A stretch of DNA of 25,387 nucleotides from M3007 sp044350415 (GCA_044350415.1 JBILHQ010000068.1:1-25387), one strand, 5' to 3'; positions 7,571-15,759 are shown, counted from the first letter of the stretch. Notes: generated by a model from the letters alone, not told the origin. Program-made: numbers and translations.

Positions 7571-8770
7571 CTACTTTTCCGTCACTCTTACCCCAATTCT
7601 CCTGTTCTGCACCCGGCCAGCTTCGGTGCTGTTGTCTCCTGCAGGAAACTGCGAACCGTAGCCTTCTGCAGCCAGGCGGGTTTTATCGATACTCTTTTCT
7701 ACAAGGTAGGCAACGACTGCTGCTGCGCGGGCCTTTGATAATTTCATATTGCTGGCTTCATTACCGGTGTTGTCGGTATATCCACCAATTTTCAATTTCA
7801 CTTTGGGGAATGCTTTGAGAATTTCCACCATATTGGAAAGTTGATCGCTCGATTTTTCCATATCAATTTTGGCGCTTCCCGTTTCAAACAAAAGGCGGTC
7901 AAAATTAAACCAGGTGGTTTTATCGACTGGTTTGGCTGCATCTTCCATAAACGCTACCAACTGGCTTTCGATTCCATCTTTATTGCCTTTCAATTCAAAG
8001 CCAGAGGATAATTTCTTCACAAAACCGCTCACGGCTTCCGTTATCGGATAGGCAACAGAATCAATTTTAACAGCCGGCACCGTCATCGTCTCAGGCATTG
8101 TCGGTTTGGTCGTACAATTTTTCATGTAATAAACAATTGCACCGCCAAGTCCCAGTAACAAGAGCAATGGCAATAACCAACGATTGCCCAAAGCAGGCAC
8201 TACCTCATCAATATGATCTGGTTTGTTCAATCCCGAAGCAAGTCCCATCACAGCGCTTAAACCGCCTGGCAGTGCCCCGAGTATACTGTTTTTCTCAGTA
8301 TGGAGCAAATGAGCTAATCCACTGGCATTCAAGCCATCGGAATTGATTTTTTTACCGAGTACACCCAACACAACCGGGCCCATCATCCCCAATAAAGAAG
8401 AAACTGTACCTGATTTAGTACCTGCAAATGCTGATAATGCATTAATGATACCAGGCATTTTATTGCCAAACAACTGGCCCAAAAGATTCCCGGAAATGTC
8501 CTTGGGATCATTTTTCGACTGGTTGCCGTTGTTGATCAACGAACTTGGATCATTTAAAAAATTGGCATTTTTAGCGTCTGAAAGAAGGCCGAAAACAGGA
8601 TCCATTGCTCCCGCATCTTTCGACTTATTGAGCAAACCAGCCAAAATAACAGGAGCAATACCCCCGGCGGCTTTAGCGATATTGGCTTCTTTTTCGCCAA
8701 GCATATCGGCCGCCTGACTGATAAGTGCTGGTGTAAGATAGGATTTAATAATCTCTAACAGATTTGACAT
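7571..8770 (-). CDS. DUF937 - transmembrane - OmpA envelope protein
   Basis: 399 residues starting MSNLLEIIKSYLTPALISQ; the upstream 25-residue extension is not protein-like. Residues 1 to about 190 form a DUF937-type helical domain (ANIAKAAGGIAPVILAGLLN, then MDPVFGLLSD). A single membrane segment, WLLPLLLLLGLGGAIVYYM, is near residues 195-214. The C-terminal ~120 residues are an OmpA domain: FNFDRLLFETGSAKI start, GGYTDNTGNEASNMKLSKARA, and NRRIGVRV end, including the Asp and Arg that bind meso-diaminopimelate. The implied topology is a cytosolic DUF937 domain, one inner-membrane pass and a periplasmic peptidoglycan-binding domain, rather than a classical outer-membrane barrel. The gene has its own terminator and follows AlkB by 86 bases on the same strand. 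Confidence 0.9.
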   Translation of the reverse strand: MSNLLEIIKSYLTPALISQAADMLGEKEANIAKAAGGIAPVILAGLLNKSKDAGAMDPVFGLLSDAKNANFLNDPSSLINNGNQSKNDPKDISGNLLGQLFGNKMPGIINALSAFAGTKSGTVSSLLGMMGPVVLGVLGKKINSDGLNASGLAHLLHTEKNSILGALPGGLSAVMGLASGLNKPDHIDEVVPALGNRWLLPLLLLLGLGGAIVYYMKNCTTKPTMPETMTVPAVKIDSVAYPITEAVSGFVKKLSSGFELKGNKDGIESQLVAFMEDAAKPVDKTTWFNFDRLLFETGSAKIDMEKSSDQLSNMVEILKAFPKVKLKIGGYTDNTGNEASNMKLSKARAAAVVAYLVEKSIDKTRLAAEGYGSQFPAGDNSTEAGRVQNRRIGVRVTEK

Positions 8771-8856
8771 GCTAATGAATTTGCTTTGTATGGAAAGGTT
8801 ATATTGTAAATGGTTTGTTAGACATGCCTTTCGATAAAAGGTCACAATTTGGATAA

Positions 8857-9456
8857 TTATAATATTACCCGAAAAGTAATATTAATCCTTGCGGCAATCT
8901 CTTTACTGGTTTTGGGCAGCTGGTGTTCCCAATAGTGCTGCGTTGCACCATGCATCAATAGCAGACTCCCGTGGGTGAGCATTATATTCGTCAGGTTTTT
9001 TTTATCCCTGTAATGGCGAAGTTGAAAATTTCGCGCAGCACCAAAAGTTACAGACGCAATGACCGGATTCAGTCCGAGCTCTTTTTCATTGTCGCGGTGC
9101 CACCCCATACTGTCTTTACCATCGCGGTAATAGTTCAAAAGAGCACTGGTGAATGAGGTGCCGGCAAAGGCATTTATCTTGTTTTTCAGGATCAGCAAGG
9201 TGTCCGACCAGGGAAGAGGGGTCATTGTTATGCCTGAATAACGGTATGTTTTATCCAGGTCGCCGTACCAGGCAGTGAGCCGTGGCTGCATGATTAATTT
9301 TCCAAACATTTTGATCGGCTCCTGTTTCCATGCCACCTGATGTATTAATTGTTCCAAAAAAACGTCGCTCTCTGCCGGCGTAAAAAAATGCTGCAGCAAA
9401 TAGGCTTCACCATCAAAAGGCAAAAGGTTCGGAAAAGAATCAGACACATTTTTCAT
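8857..9456 (-). CDS. alkB: AlkB-type alpha-ketoglutarate-dependent DNA repair dioxygenase
   Basis: 199 residues, the usual length for the short bacterial ALKBH2/3-like group. The Fe(II) triad is complete: H120 and D122 in WHRDNEKELG and H178 in QHYWEH; the 2-oxoglutarate-binding arginines R190 and R196 are in ARINITFR. The spacing H+12 and H+18 to the two arginines is that of ALKBH2. The NLLPFDGEAYLL start, PRLTAWYGD (substrate lid) and LLNYYRDGKDSMGWH are also typical. It oxidatively demethylates 1-methyladenine and 3-methylcytosine in DNA or RNA. The start codon overlaps by four bases (ATGA) the stop of a short upstream reading frame at 9453-9608. An A9 run lies just upstream of the start. 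Confidence 0.93.
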   Translation of the reverse strand: MKNVSDSFPNLLPFDGEAYLLQHFFTPAESDVFLEQLIHQVAWKQEPIKMFGKLIMQPRLTAWYGDLDKTYRYSGITMTPLPWSDTLLILKNKINAFAGTSFTSALLNYYRDGKDSMGWHRDNEKELGLNPVIASVTFGAARNFQLRHYRDKKNLTNIMLTHGSLLLMHGATQHYWEHQLPKTSKEIAARINITFRVIL

Positions 9457-9608
9457 ATCGGGGACGAAGGTCTTTTTTTTTCAGGATTACCGGCAAAATA
9501 TTTGTGGTTGTCCTCCCACTGGACGCCGTTCCAAGGTATTTCAAAAGGAAGAAGAACAGAAACAACAAGCTTCCCTGCCGAAGGGTTTCGACAGAGAAGC
9601 ATTGTCAT
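9453..9608 (-). other. Possible 51-codon ORF or decayed coding remnant before alkB
   Basis: Reading from an ATG at 9608, this frame gives 51 residues including SVLLPFEIPWNGVQWEDN and KYFAGNPEKK, which look more like protein than the overlapping end of the porin frame. Its TGA overlaps the alkB ATG, an arrangement typical of translational coupling. No ribosome-binding site is seen and I do not recognise a family. It may be a short true gene, or the remnant of whatever replaced the porin 3' end. If the T9 run at 9472-9480 had one more base the frame would run straight into AlkB. Confidence 0.25.
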
Positions 9609-10364
9609 TTTTATTGTAAGCAGATGAAGAAGTAAAAAATAAACACCCGTGAAGTATCAAGAAAATTTGATTGATCCGGGTGGCATCAAGCGGTTTGCCT
9701 TCCTGGAAATTCAGGAAAACTTTCAGTTTTTCATCTTTCGATGTGGCGCTGATTTGTCCAACCATATACTTATTGCTGAAAGAAGCCGATTTTAAATCGG
9801 TCGGATTCGCAATCCCAAGCATTGCGCCGATGCGTCCGAAGGTCTTTTCTGCCTTTACCCCCGTGTGAAAAAACGGACCGTACGAAAACATATAAGACAT
9901 ACTGTAATTCCGGTTCAGCGGTGCGTCCACTACTTCATAACCGACATGTGTAGCCCAACTTCCCGCACTCAATTTTACATCGTATTTCAAGGTGTAACTC
10001 AGGAACAACTGTTTGATAATGAACCTAGTATTGACATCCGCATAAGAAAAGTCGTCCGCTCGGCGTCCAAAACCCACATCTGCAGTAAGTCCCGCATGAC
10101 CAAATTTTTGGTCTAATTTGGCGGAGATCATACCGAGTTCAAAAGAGTTGTGCGAGTTGGTAAAACTGGTTTTATTGTTGAACGTAGTATGGGCTGGGTC
10201 GTACCGATAGTAGCAATCTGCAAAACTGGAAATGGTGGTGGATGACTTTGGCGCTAAGGTATCAGCGACCGGAACTGGAGGCGCCAACTGCGCGAAAGAG
10301 GTAAGTTGCAAGCAAAAAAAGGCTATGCCTGGTGCAAATTTTTTTTTGTAACATTACGATTCAT
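9541..10364 (-). pseudogene. Decayed outer-membrane porin (putative beta-barrel porin-2 type)
   Basis: From about 10311 to 9680 the frame encodes beta-barrel strands typical of the OmpL-like/BBP2 porin family: SSFADCYYRYDP, NSHNSFELGMISAKLD, HAGLTADVGFG, IKQLFLSYTLKYDVKLSAGS, HVGYEVVDAPLNRNYSMSY, GPFFHTGVKAEKTFG. Intact members have about 340-400 residues; here homology-like sequence stops after about 220 residues and the tail (ILHGCLFFTSSS and a Cys-rich end) is not porin-like. The start is also broken: the ATG at 10364 begins MNRNVTKKK, but a T9 run at 10339-10347 throws the frame; one more base there would restore a good signal peptide ending LQLTSFAQ. The position behind amtB on the same strand fits the common Bacteroidota pairing of AmtB with such porins, so it probably served ammonium or small-solute uptake. 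Confidence 0.7.
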
Positions 10365-10385
10365 TTTATTGAAAGTGAAATGATG

Positions 10386-10436
10386 GGTACGGTCCGGAAC
10401 TTTTGCCGAAGTTCCGCTCGGGTCGTACCTTTTTTT
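10386..10436 (+). terminator. Terminator-like hairpin with T tract, plus direction
   Basis: GGTACG (10386-10391) pairs with CGTACC (10424-10429), and CGGAACTT (10395-10402) with AAGTTCCG (10409-10416), followed by seven T. In the plus direction this looks like a rho-independent terminator, but no plus-strand gene precedes it. On the minus strand it sits in the leader of the porin gene. It may end an antisense transcript or act as a leader structure. Confidence 0.45.
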
Positions 10437-10440
10437 ATCG

Positions 10441-10563
10441 GTTAGTCCCAAGTCTGTTTGTCCCAGGTCCGTAGATTGGGCTACAAGCGGGGCATTTTAT
10501 TGTTCTGACCGCCCGGGCTACGGTCCCCGTTACAGACCTGGGACCAACCGACTTGTGACTAAC
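10441..10563. repeat. 123-bp imperfect inverted repeat between amtB and porin
   Basis: 33-base arms 10441-10473 and 10531-10563 (left starts GTTAGTCCCAAGTCTG) are complementary with four mismatches. The interior also contains complementary GGGCTAC and GTAGCCC-like segments. It begins ten bases after the amtB stop. It may be a MITE-like insertion or a processing structure that separates expression of amtB from the porin. Confidence 0.7.
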
Positions 10564-10572
10564 TGCCCCCAT

Positions 10573-11958
10573 TTAATTATTCTCTATCTCAGCCAGCTTG
10601 CCGTCTTTCTGAGATATAAGCAGTGTTCCCTGCAAATATTTTTCGTCGTGTTGGGAGTAATCGAGACCGATTTCTTCTTCCGCTTCTGTTACGCGCATGG
10701 GCTCAATCCAGTTGATCAGTTTAAAGATCAAAAATGAAACCACCGAACTGTAGGTTACGGCGATGAGCATGCCCTTTACCTGGGTAAAAAAAAATTCCCA
10801 ATTGCCCAGCCAAAGACCATCTGTACCTACGGTATTGACTGTTTTAGTAGCAAAAACGCCGGTGAGCAGCATGCCTACAATACCGCCTAATCCGTGACAT
10901 GGGAACACATCGAGGGTATCGTCGAGGGAAGATTTGGATTTGTAATAAACAGCCACATTAGAAACAATAGCCGCGACCACACCAATAAAAATACTTTGTG
11001 GTACCGCAACAAAACCCGCAGCAGGGGTGATTGCCACCAAACCAACCACCGCACCAATACAAAACCCAAGAACCGATGGTTTTTTGCCTTTCAAAACATC
11101 AAAAAACATCCAGGATAAACCCGCAGCACCGGCAGCAGTATTGGTAGTCGCAAAAGCAGAAACCGCTAATGCATTTGCTGCCAGTGCGGAGCCTGCATTA
11201 AATCCAAACCAACCGAACCACAACAGACCCGTACCAATCAAAACATAAGGAATATTGGCCGGTGGAATTTCCTCATTGTCTCTGTGCACCCTGCGGCGCT
11301 TCAGCACCAGGGCTCCCATGAGTGCCGCACAACCAGCGGAAATATGCACGACTGTTCCTCCTGCAAAATCGAGCACACCCATTTTGAAAAGGAATCCATC
11401 GGGATGCCAGGTCCAGTGGGCCAGCGGCGCGTAAACGAATATACCGAACAAGGCAATGAAAAGAATGTACGATGTAAAGCGAATCCGCTCCGCTACGGCG
11501 CCCACCACCAGACCTGGTGTAATGATCGCAAACATCAGCTGGAACACCGCAAAAAGTCCCAGCGGAATTGTTGGAGCCAAACTCCATGGAGCACTGGAAG
11601 CCACATTATTAAAAAACAGGAAAGTGAAAGGATTACCAATGAATCCGCCGATACTGTCGCCAAAAGCAAGACTAAATCCTACTACCACCCACAATACGGT
11701 CACAATACCGGCAGCCACCACACTCTTTATCATGGTGGAGATTACGTTTTTGCGATGTACCATACCGCCGTAAAAGAATGCCAATCCAGGTGTCATGAGA
11801 AATACCAGAGCGGTCGCTACGATCAACCAGGCCGTATCAGCGCCATTATATACGCTGACGTCTGCAAATGCAGGTAATGAAGGAACAAATGCTGCAACCA
11901 AGGCAGTTACTGCCAGCAGTGCGAAAGGAACCGTTCGTTTAAATGAAAATTTTTCCAT
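10573..11958 (-). CDS. amtB: Ammonium transporter AmtB
   Basis: 461 residues. Residues 1-32 are a cleavable signal peptide (ending PAFA|DVS), as in other Amt proteins. The transport pore residues are present: the twin histidines H205 (in DFAGGTVVHISAG) and H355 (in FPCHGLGGIVG), plus APLAHWTWHPDG before the first. Eleven hydrophobic helices follow in the expected order, and the C-terminal tail EEIGLDYSQHDEKY is the cytosolic segment that contacts the PII protein GlnK. It imports ammonium through the inner membrane. No GlnB/GlnK gene is next to it in the window; the following minus-strand gene is a damaged porin. Expressed from the promoter at 12129-12161 with a leader of roughly 160 bases. 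Confidence 0.97.
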   Translation of the reverse strand: MEKFSFKRTVPFALLAVTALVAAFVPSLPAFADVSVYNGADTAWLIVATALVFLMTPGLAFFYGGMVHRKNVISTMIKSVVAAGIVTVLWVVVGFSLAFGDSIGGFIGNPFTFLFFNNVASSAPWSLAPTIPLGLFAVFQLMFAIITPGLVVGAVAERIRFTSYILFIALFGIFVYAPLAHWTWHPDGFLFKMGVLDFAGGTVVHISAGCAALMGALVLKRRRVHRDNEEIPPANIPYVLIGTGLLWFGWFGFNAGSALAANALAVSAFATTNTAAGAAGLSWMFFDVLKGKKPSVLGFCIGAVVGLVAITPAAGFVAVPQSIFIGVVAAIVSNVAVYYKSKSSLDDTLDVFPCHGLGGIVGMLLTGVFATKTVNTVGTDGLWLGNWEFFFTQVKGMLIAVTYSSVVSFLIFKLINWIEPMRVTEAEEEIGLDYSQHDEKYLQGTLLISQKDGKLAEIENN

Positions 11959-12425
11959 AGTGCCATTAACTTGTGTTTGTTATTCAAAAAATATAGCAAA
12001 AACACGAGAAAAGGTGGTGGTAAATGGCCAGGCGGAAAAACAGGCGACAATTTATCCCGATAAACAAGAGAAAATTATCTTTGGCATAAACGCGCGTCTT
12101 AAAAAATTTTTATTTGGCATTTACAATACAAATGTAGTTTTTACTTGTGCTTTCAGCCAAAAAATAAACAACTATTTTACCTTCAATAAAAAAACAATGA
12201 AAAATTTTGTAACAATAAAAAACAGCACTGTAAAGTACTTTTTATCAAGGATTGGTAAAATTTGATTTTGTTTAGAAGATGGCTATTGCTGCAATAATCA
12301 GCGAAAATAAGATTTACTCCATTTGATTTTGCTAATTATTTAAAATATAAGTAACGAAAATATTTAAAATATTGCTCTTTTTTGCGAAAAAATCGATTTT
12401 TAAAAAATCAAAAAAAACAGAAAGA
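11959..12425. other. AT-rich intergenic region upstream of amtB
   Basis: About 470 bases without a credible gene on either strand. It is strongly A/T-rich with many A and T runs. It holds the amtB promoter at 12129-12161 and the long amtB leader. No transcription factor site was recognised. Confidence 0.6.
12129..12161 (-). promoter_or_regulatory. Bacteroidota sigma-A type promoter of amtB
   Basis: On the minus strand TTTG at 12161-12158 is followed after 21 bases by TACATTTG at 12136-12129, an exact fit to the Bacteroidota consensus TTTG-N19-21-TAnnTTTG. Transcription would start near 12122, about 160 bases before the ATG at 11958. Confidence 0.8.
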
Positions 12426-12851
12426 TTACTTGCGCCTTTTTATAAACCAAAACAAACCAATCGCTATCAGCACAAATGGCGAAACGAAACTCAACGCTAC
12501 CACCAGATTGCACAATAAATCCCATCCACTCACCAGTCCGCCTCCAATTTTGCTGGGCGATCCGTTCTATTTGAAGTGCGGCCGGCAATACTTTTTTCGC
12601 CCGAAACTTCAAGCCTGCTGTCCGGATCAATTGTTTGGCGATATCGATAGCCTGCATTTGGCTAACCGCCGATTCCGTGGGGTATTCATCTATTAATTTT
12701 GGCGCTTCTCCATGCCCTGAAGACTGGGGAACAAGGGCAGCAGCATCTGTTGGCATAGAAACCTCGGTAACACCTTGCGTTCCCGATTGGCATCCTGACA
12801 GGCAAAAAGAGACAGGGCGAGTAATATAATAATGATTTGACTTTTAAGCAT
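12426..12851 (-). pseudogene. Degraded DUF4349 lipoprotein gene
   Basis: Three pieces of one family lie in three frames. The ATG at 12851 encodes a lipoprotein signal (MLKSQIIIILLALSLF); adding one base to the five-base run at 12804-12808 would continue it into CLSGCQSGTQ, a proper LSGC lipobox. The next frame contains IDIAKQLIRTAGLKFRAKKV and IERIAQQN, the start of a DUF4349 domain. Near 12546-12560 the frame changes again into KIGGGLVSGWDLL and a C-terminal membrane helix ending FWFIKRRK, the usual end of DUF4349 proteins. About 130-150 residues of the middle are missing. Divergently placed to the hexosaminidase gene. The family function is unknown (envelope lipoprotein with C-terminal TM). 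Confidence 0.75.
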
Positions 12852-12961
12852 CTTGTTTAAATATTGACGATGCAAAAAAAGAAGTATTGAAATTCAAAGC
12901 AAAGACACCATAAGTTTTTTTACTACTGCTTTAATTATTATTATTACACAAAAACAGGGCT

Positions 12962-12969
12962 TACATTTG
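12962..12969 (+). promoter_or_regulatory. Probable -7 element of the hexosaminidase gene
   Basis: TACATTTG matches TAnnTTTG and lies 28 bases before the ATG at 12998. No clear TTTG at -33. The 12-mer TACATTTGAGCC here also occurs at the fucose operon promoter (minus strand, 19873-19862). Confidence 0.55.
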
Positions 12970-12997
12970 AGCCGCTTCATTCTTGACAACACCCACA

Positions 12998-15244
12998 ATG
13001 CGCAACTTATTCCCATTTCTCTTATTGCTCCTGAGCAGCACCCTGCTATCACAAACACCAGTGTACGATCTTGTCCCGATGCCCGTGGAAATAACTCCGC
13101 AAGCTGGCTTTTTTGACATATCCAATGCTTCCTTTGGAAAAATGCCCGCACCGGTATCCTTTTTTGAACAATGGGTAGCTGCAAGGCAACAGTCCAGGCC
13201 GAAAGCTGGCGGCAAAAAGAAAGTCAATATCCATTGCCATACTAATCATTCATTGGGTAAAGCCAGGTCGGTCATTGCTATTTTACCAGATAGAATAGAC
13301 ATTACGGCCGCCGATGATGCCGGTTTTTTTTATGCGGCCCAAACCTTGATTCAATTGGCCGAACGGAATGAGCAAACTCGTATTCCCTGTGCCGCCATTA
13401 CAGATTATCCGCGTTTTGAATGGCGGGGACTACACCTCGATGAGAGCCGGCATTTTATGGGAAAAGTCTTTGTCCTGAAAATGATCGACTGGATGGCTGC
13501 TTTGAAAATGAACGTCTTCCACTGGCACCTCACCGATGCACAAGGCTGGCGGATTGAAATCAAAAAGTACCCTAAACTCACCTCTGTGGGCGCATGGCGG
13601 CCTGATCGAACCGGTATCCTGAATATCGAAGCCGATACCGCTAAAGCGGGAGAGCCCATGACTTATGGCGGTTTTTATACCCAGAACGATATCCGGGAGA
13701 TCGTACAATATGCCGCAAAACACCAGATCACGATCATTCCTGAGATCGAAATGCCGGGACATTCCTCTGCCGCATTAGCCGCTTATCCGGAATTCTCGTG
13801 TACCGGTGGACCATTTCCATTGTGTGGTGGCGCCAAAAACTGCCCTTATCCCAATTTTTGTGTGGGCAATAAAAATACTTACCGTTTTTTGGAAGGCGTA
13901 CTGACCGAAGTCATGGCGTTGTTCCCTTCCCAATACATCCATATCGGTGGCGATGAAGTCGAGCGCGACCAATGGAAAAAATGCCCGCGCTGCCAACACC
14001 TGAAAGATTCCCTCGGACTGGCCGACGAAGCGCAATTGCAGGTGTATTTCACGAAAAGAATCGAAATTTTTTTGATCCAACACGGCCGCCAATTAATGGG
14101 CTGGGACGAAATCATGGAAGGTGGCAACCTGACCGCTTCGGCCGGGGTAATGGTTTGGCGGGGCGAAGAATTGGCCAGGGCAGCCACACTCGCCGGCCAT
14201 GAAGTGGTGCTCGCCCACAACTATTATTTCGATCATTACCAGGGTCGCCCGGAGACGGAACCTGTGGCGGCGGGTTACCGGCCATTGGAGGACGTATACC
14301 GTTACGCCCCCGTTCCTGCTGATTTTACCGAACAACAGCGGCAAAAAATATTAGGTATCCAAAGCTGTCTTTGGACCGAAAATGTAAACAATACCCAGGA
14401 AGCAGAATACATGCTGTTCCCTCGGGTGCTGGCACTTGCCGAGGTAGCGTGGTCGCCTGCAGCAAGACTCAACTGGGACGATTTCAAACAGCGTATTCCC
14501 GGCCTGATGGACTGGATGGCGGCCAAAGACCTGCACTTCGCCACCAGCGTTTTTAATCCGGGTATTCGTATTGAACCGGGCAGTGGCGGTGTGGTTTGCA
14601 GCATCGAACAACAAATTGCACATGGCGCAATTCATTATACCACCGACGGCACCATTCCGACTTTACAATCGCCGCTTTACCAGACACCGTTTTTACTGAC
14701 CAAGCCCTGCGAAATCAGTGCTGCGGCTTTTTGGAAGACTCAAAAAAGCAAAACGGTTGCCCGCCATTACAAACCTTCTCTCGCTACCGGAAAACCCCTG
14801 CAATTAGTTGCTCTCCCCGATTCCCGCTACAATGGCGACCGCCCGTCGGTCCTCACGGATGGTCTTGATGGGCCTGTCGCTTTTCACGACGGCAGTTGGT
14901 GCGGTTTTTACGGCGATGATTTTGATTTACTGATTGATCTGGAAAAAATACAACCCCTTCACCGCGTCAATATTAACTGGCTGAAAATAGAAGCCAGCTG
15001 GATCTATTTACCGCTTGAAATGGAAGTGAAAATTTCGGAGGACGGCAAGAAATGGAATAGTGTTTATACTATTAACAATACGGGTATAGATGCAGTATCT
15101 GGTTCTGCCATTAAAGAGGTAAGTATTACTTTTGAAGAAGAAAACGCCCGTTATGTGCACATTTTTGCAAAAAATCCAGGGCCACATCCTTTATACCCCG
15201 AAGGAAAATGCTGGTTGTTTGTGGATGAGGTACGGGTAAAATGA
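12998..15244 (+). CDS. Secreted beta-N-acetylhexosaminidase, GH20 family
   Basis: 748 residues starting MRNLFPFLLLLLSSTLLSQ, a Sec signal peptide; the ATG at 12998 is preferred to the in-frame TTG at 12983 because it gives a clean signal peptide. Residues about 25-150 form the GH20b N-terminal domain. The GH20 barrel follows: FEWRGLHLDESRHFM, NVFHWHLTDAQGWRIE, IIPEIEMPGHSSAALAAYPE, and the catalytic pair D319-E320 in IHIGGDEVERDQW. LCWTEN-type motif SCLWTENV and AEVAWSP close the domain. The C-terminal part has a chitobiase/beta-hexosaminidase C-terminal-like domain (IHYTTDGTIPT) and an F5/8-type (CBM32-like) domain with ILTDG-like VLTDGLDG and VEVKISEDGKKW. The enzyme removes terminal GlcNAc or GalNAc from glycans, probably in the periplasm or on the surface. 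Confidence 0.95.
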   Translation: MRNLFPFLLLLLSSTLLSQTPVYDLVPMPVEITPQAGFFDISNASFGKMPAPVSFFEQWVAARQQSRPKAGGKKKVNIHCHTNHSLGKARSVIAILPDRIDITAADDAGFFYAAQTLIQLAERNEQTRIPCAAITDYPRFEWRGLHLDESRHFMGKVFVLKMIDWMAALKMNVFHWHLTDAQGWRIEIKKYPKLTSVGAWRPDRTGILNIEADTAKAGEPMTYGGFYTQNDIREIVQYAAKHQITIIPEIEMPGHSSAALAAYPEFSCTGGPFPLCGGAKNCPYPNFCVGNKNTYRFLEGVLTEVMALFPSQYIHIGGDEVERDQWKKCPRCQHLKDSLGLADEAQLQVYFTKRIEIFLIQHGRQLMGWDEIMEGGNLTASAGVMVWRGEELARAATLAGHEVVLAHNYYFDHYQGRPETEPVAAGYRPLEDVYRYAPVPADFTEQQRQKILGIQSCLWTENVNNTQEAEYMLFPRVLALAEVAWSPAARLNWDDFKQRIPGLMDWMAAKDLHFATSVFNPGIRIEPGSGGVVCSIEQQIAHGAIHYTTDGTIPTLQSPLYQTPFLLTKPCEISAAAFWKTQKSKTVARHYKPSLATGKPLQLVALPDSRYNGDRPSVLTDGLDGPVAFHDGSWCGFYGDDFDLLIDLEKIQPLHRVNINWLKIEASWIYLPLEMEVKISEDGKKWNSVYTINNTGIDAVSGSAIKEVSITFEEENARYVHIFAKNPGPHPLYPEGKCWLFVDEVRVK

Positions 15245-15250
15245 GTTTTT

Positions 15251-15285
15251 TAGTGGTGAGTGGTGAGTGGTGAGTGGTGAGTGGT
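15251..15285. repeat. TGGTGAG tandem repeat at the left edge of the IVP cassette
   Basis: Four perfect copies of TGGTGAG (15254-15281) plus a partial fifth. The outer 14 bases, 15251-15264, are the exact reverse complement of 15760-15773 on the other side of the four-helix-bundle gene. Confidence 0.8.
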
Positions 15286-15707
15286 TATAATAGGAGGAAA
15301 ATAGAGGAGAGGACTATAAAAATGCCGAAGGTCATTGTTTTTTGTAAATTCTTTTTCCTGGTCAAAATAGAGCTCGTCAGGAGTTTCATGACTTCGGCAG
15401 TATCGGAATTAATAGAGTCGAATTCCGGGCCATTCAGATAGTCGGTTTCGCGGAGGAGTTCAAGCCAGTAAACTGCTTCTCCTATCTCTTTTTGCGCAAT
15501 TGAAAGTTTGTGAATAAAGTCCTTGCCACTTTCCGCATTTTGCGCCTCCCTGATCATTGCGCCAGGGTTAGTACCAGCCCTGACAAGTTGTTTGCTGATA
15601 ATGAACTCCTTTTTGTCCTCCATGGGGTAACGGCCTAACCTTACAATTCGTACGGCTAAAGCAAATGACTTGTCCTTTAATGGACTCGATGATTGAAATT
15701 TTTTCAT
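15285..15707 (-). CDS. Four-helix-bundle protein (23S rRNA intervening-sequence type, IVP)
   Basis: 140 residues starting MKKFQSSSPLKDKSFALAVR. The family signature is visible: DKSFALAVRIVRL, the second helix FIISKQLVRAGTNPGAMIREA, then KDFIHKLSIAQKEIGEAVYWLELL. Members fold as pentameric helical bundles; they were first found inside intervening sequences of 23S rRNA genes, but most are scattered singly in Bacteroidota genomes, and their function is unknown. The last 27 residues (KKNLQKTMTFGIFIVLSSIFLLL) are an unusual hydrophobic tail beyond the normal end near residue 115 and may reflect read-through into flanking DNA. The gene is enclosed by TGGTGAG-type inverted repeats, as if it moved as a unit. 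It lies between a hexosaminidase gene and the fucose operon, in the same direction as the operon. Confidence 0.88.
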   Translation of the reverse strand: MKKFQSSSPLKDKSFALAVRIVRLGRYPMEDKKEFIISKQLVRAGTNPGAMIREAQNAESGKDFIHKLSIAQKEIGEAVYWLELLRETDYLNGPEFDSINSDTAEVMKLLTSSILTRKKNLQKTMTFGIFIVLSSIFLLL

Positions 15708-15759
15708 AAATTACGGTAAGATTTAAAATCAAATAACACCAAACAATAATTTTTATTGT

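Noticed and set aside
9361..9456. N-terminally extended AlkB through the A9 run
   Set aside because: AlkB from the ATG at 9456 already has the standard N-terminus and length, so an extension is unnecessary.
11284..11877. 197-codon plus frame opposite amtB
   Set aside because: AmtB is unmistakable on the minus strand through this stretch.
15251..15285. CRISPR-like array
   Set aside because: The TGGTGAG units are 7 bases in direct tandem with no spacers.
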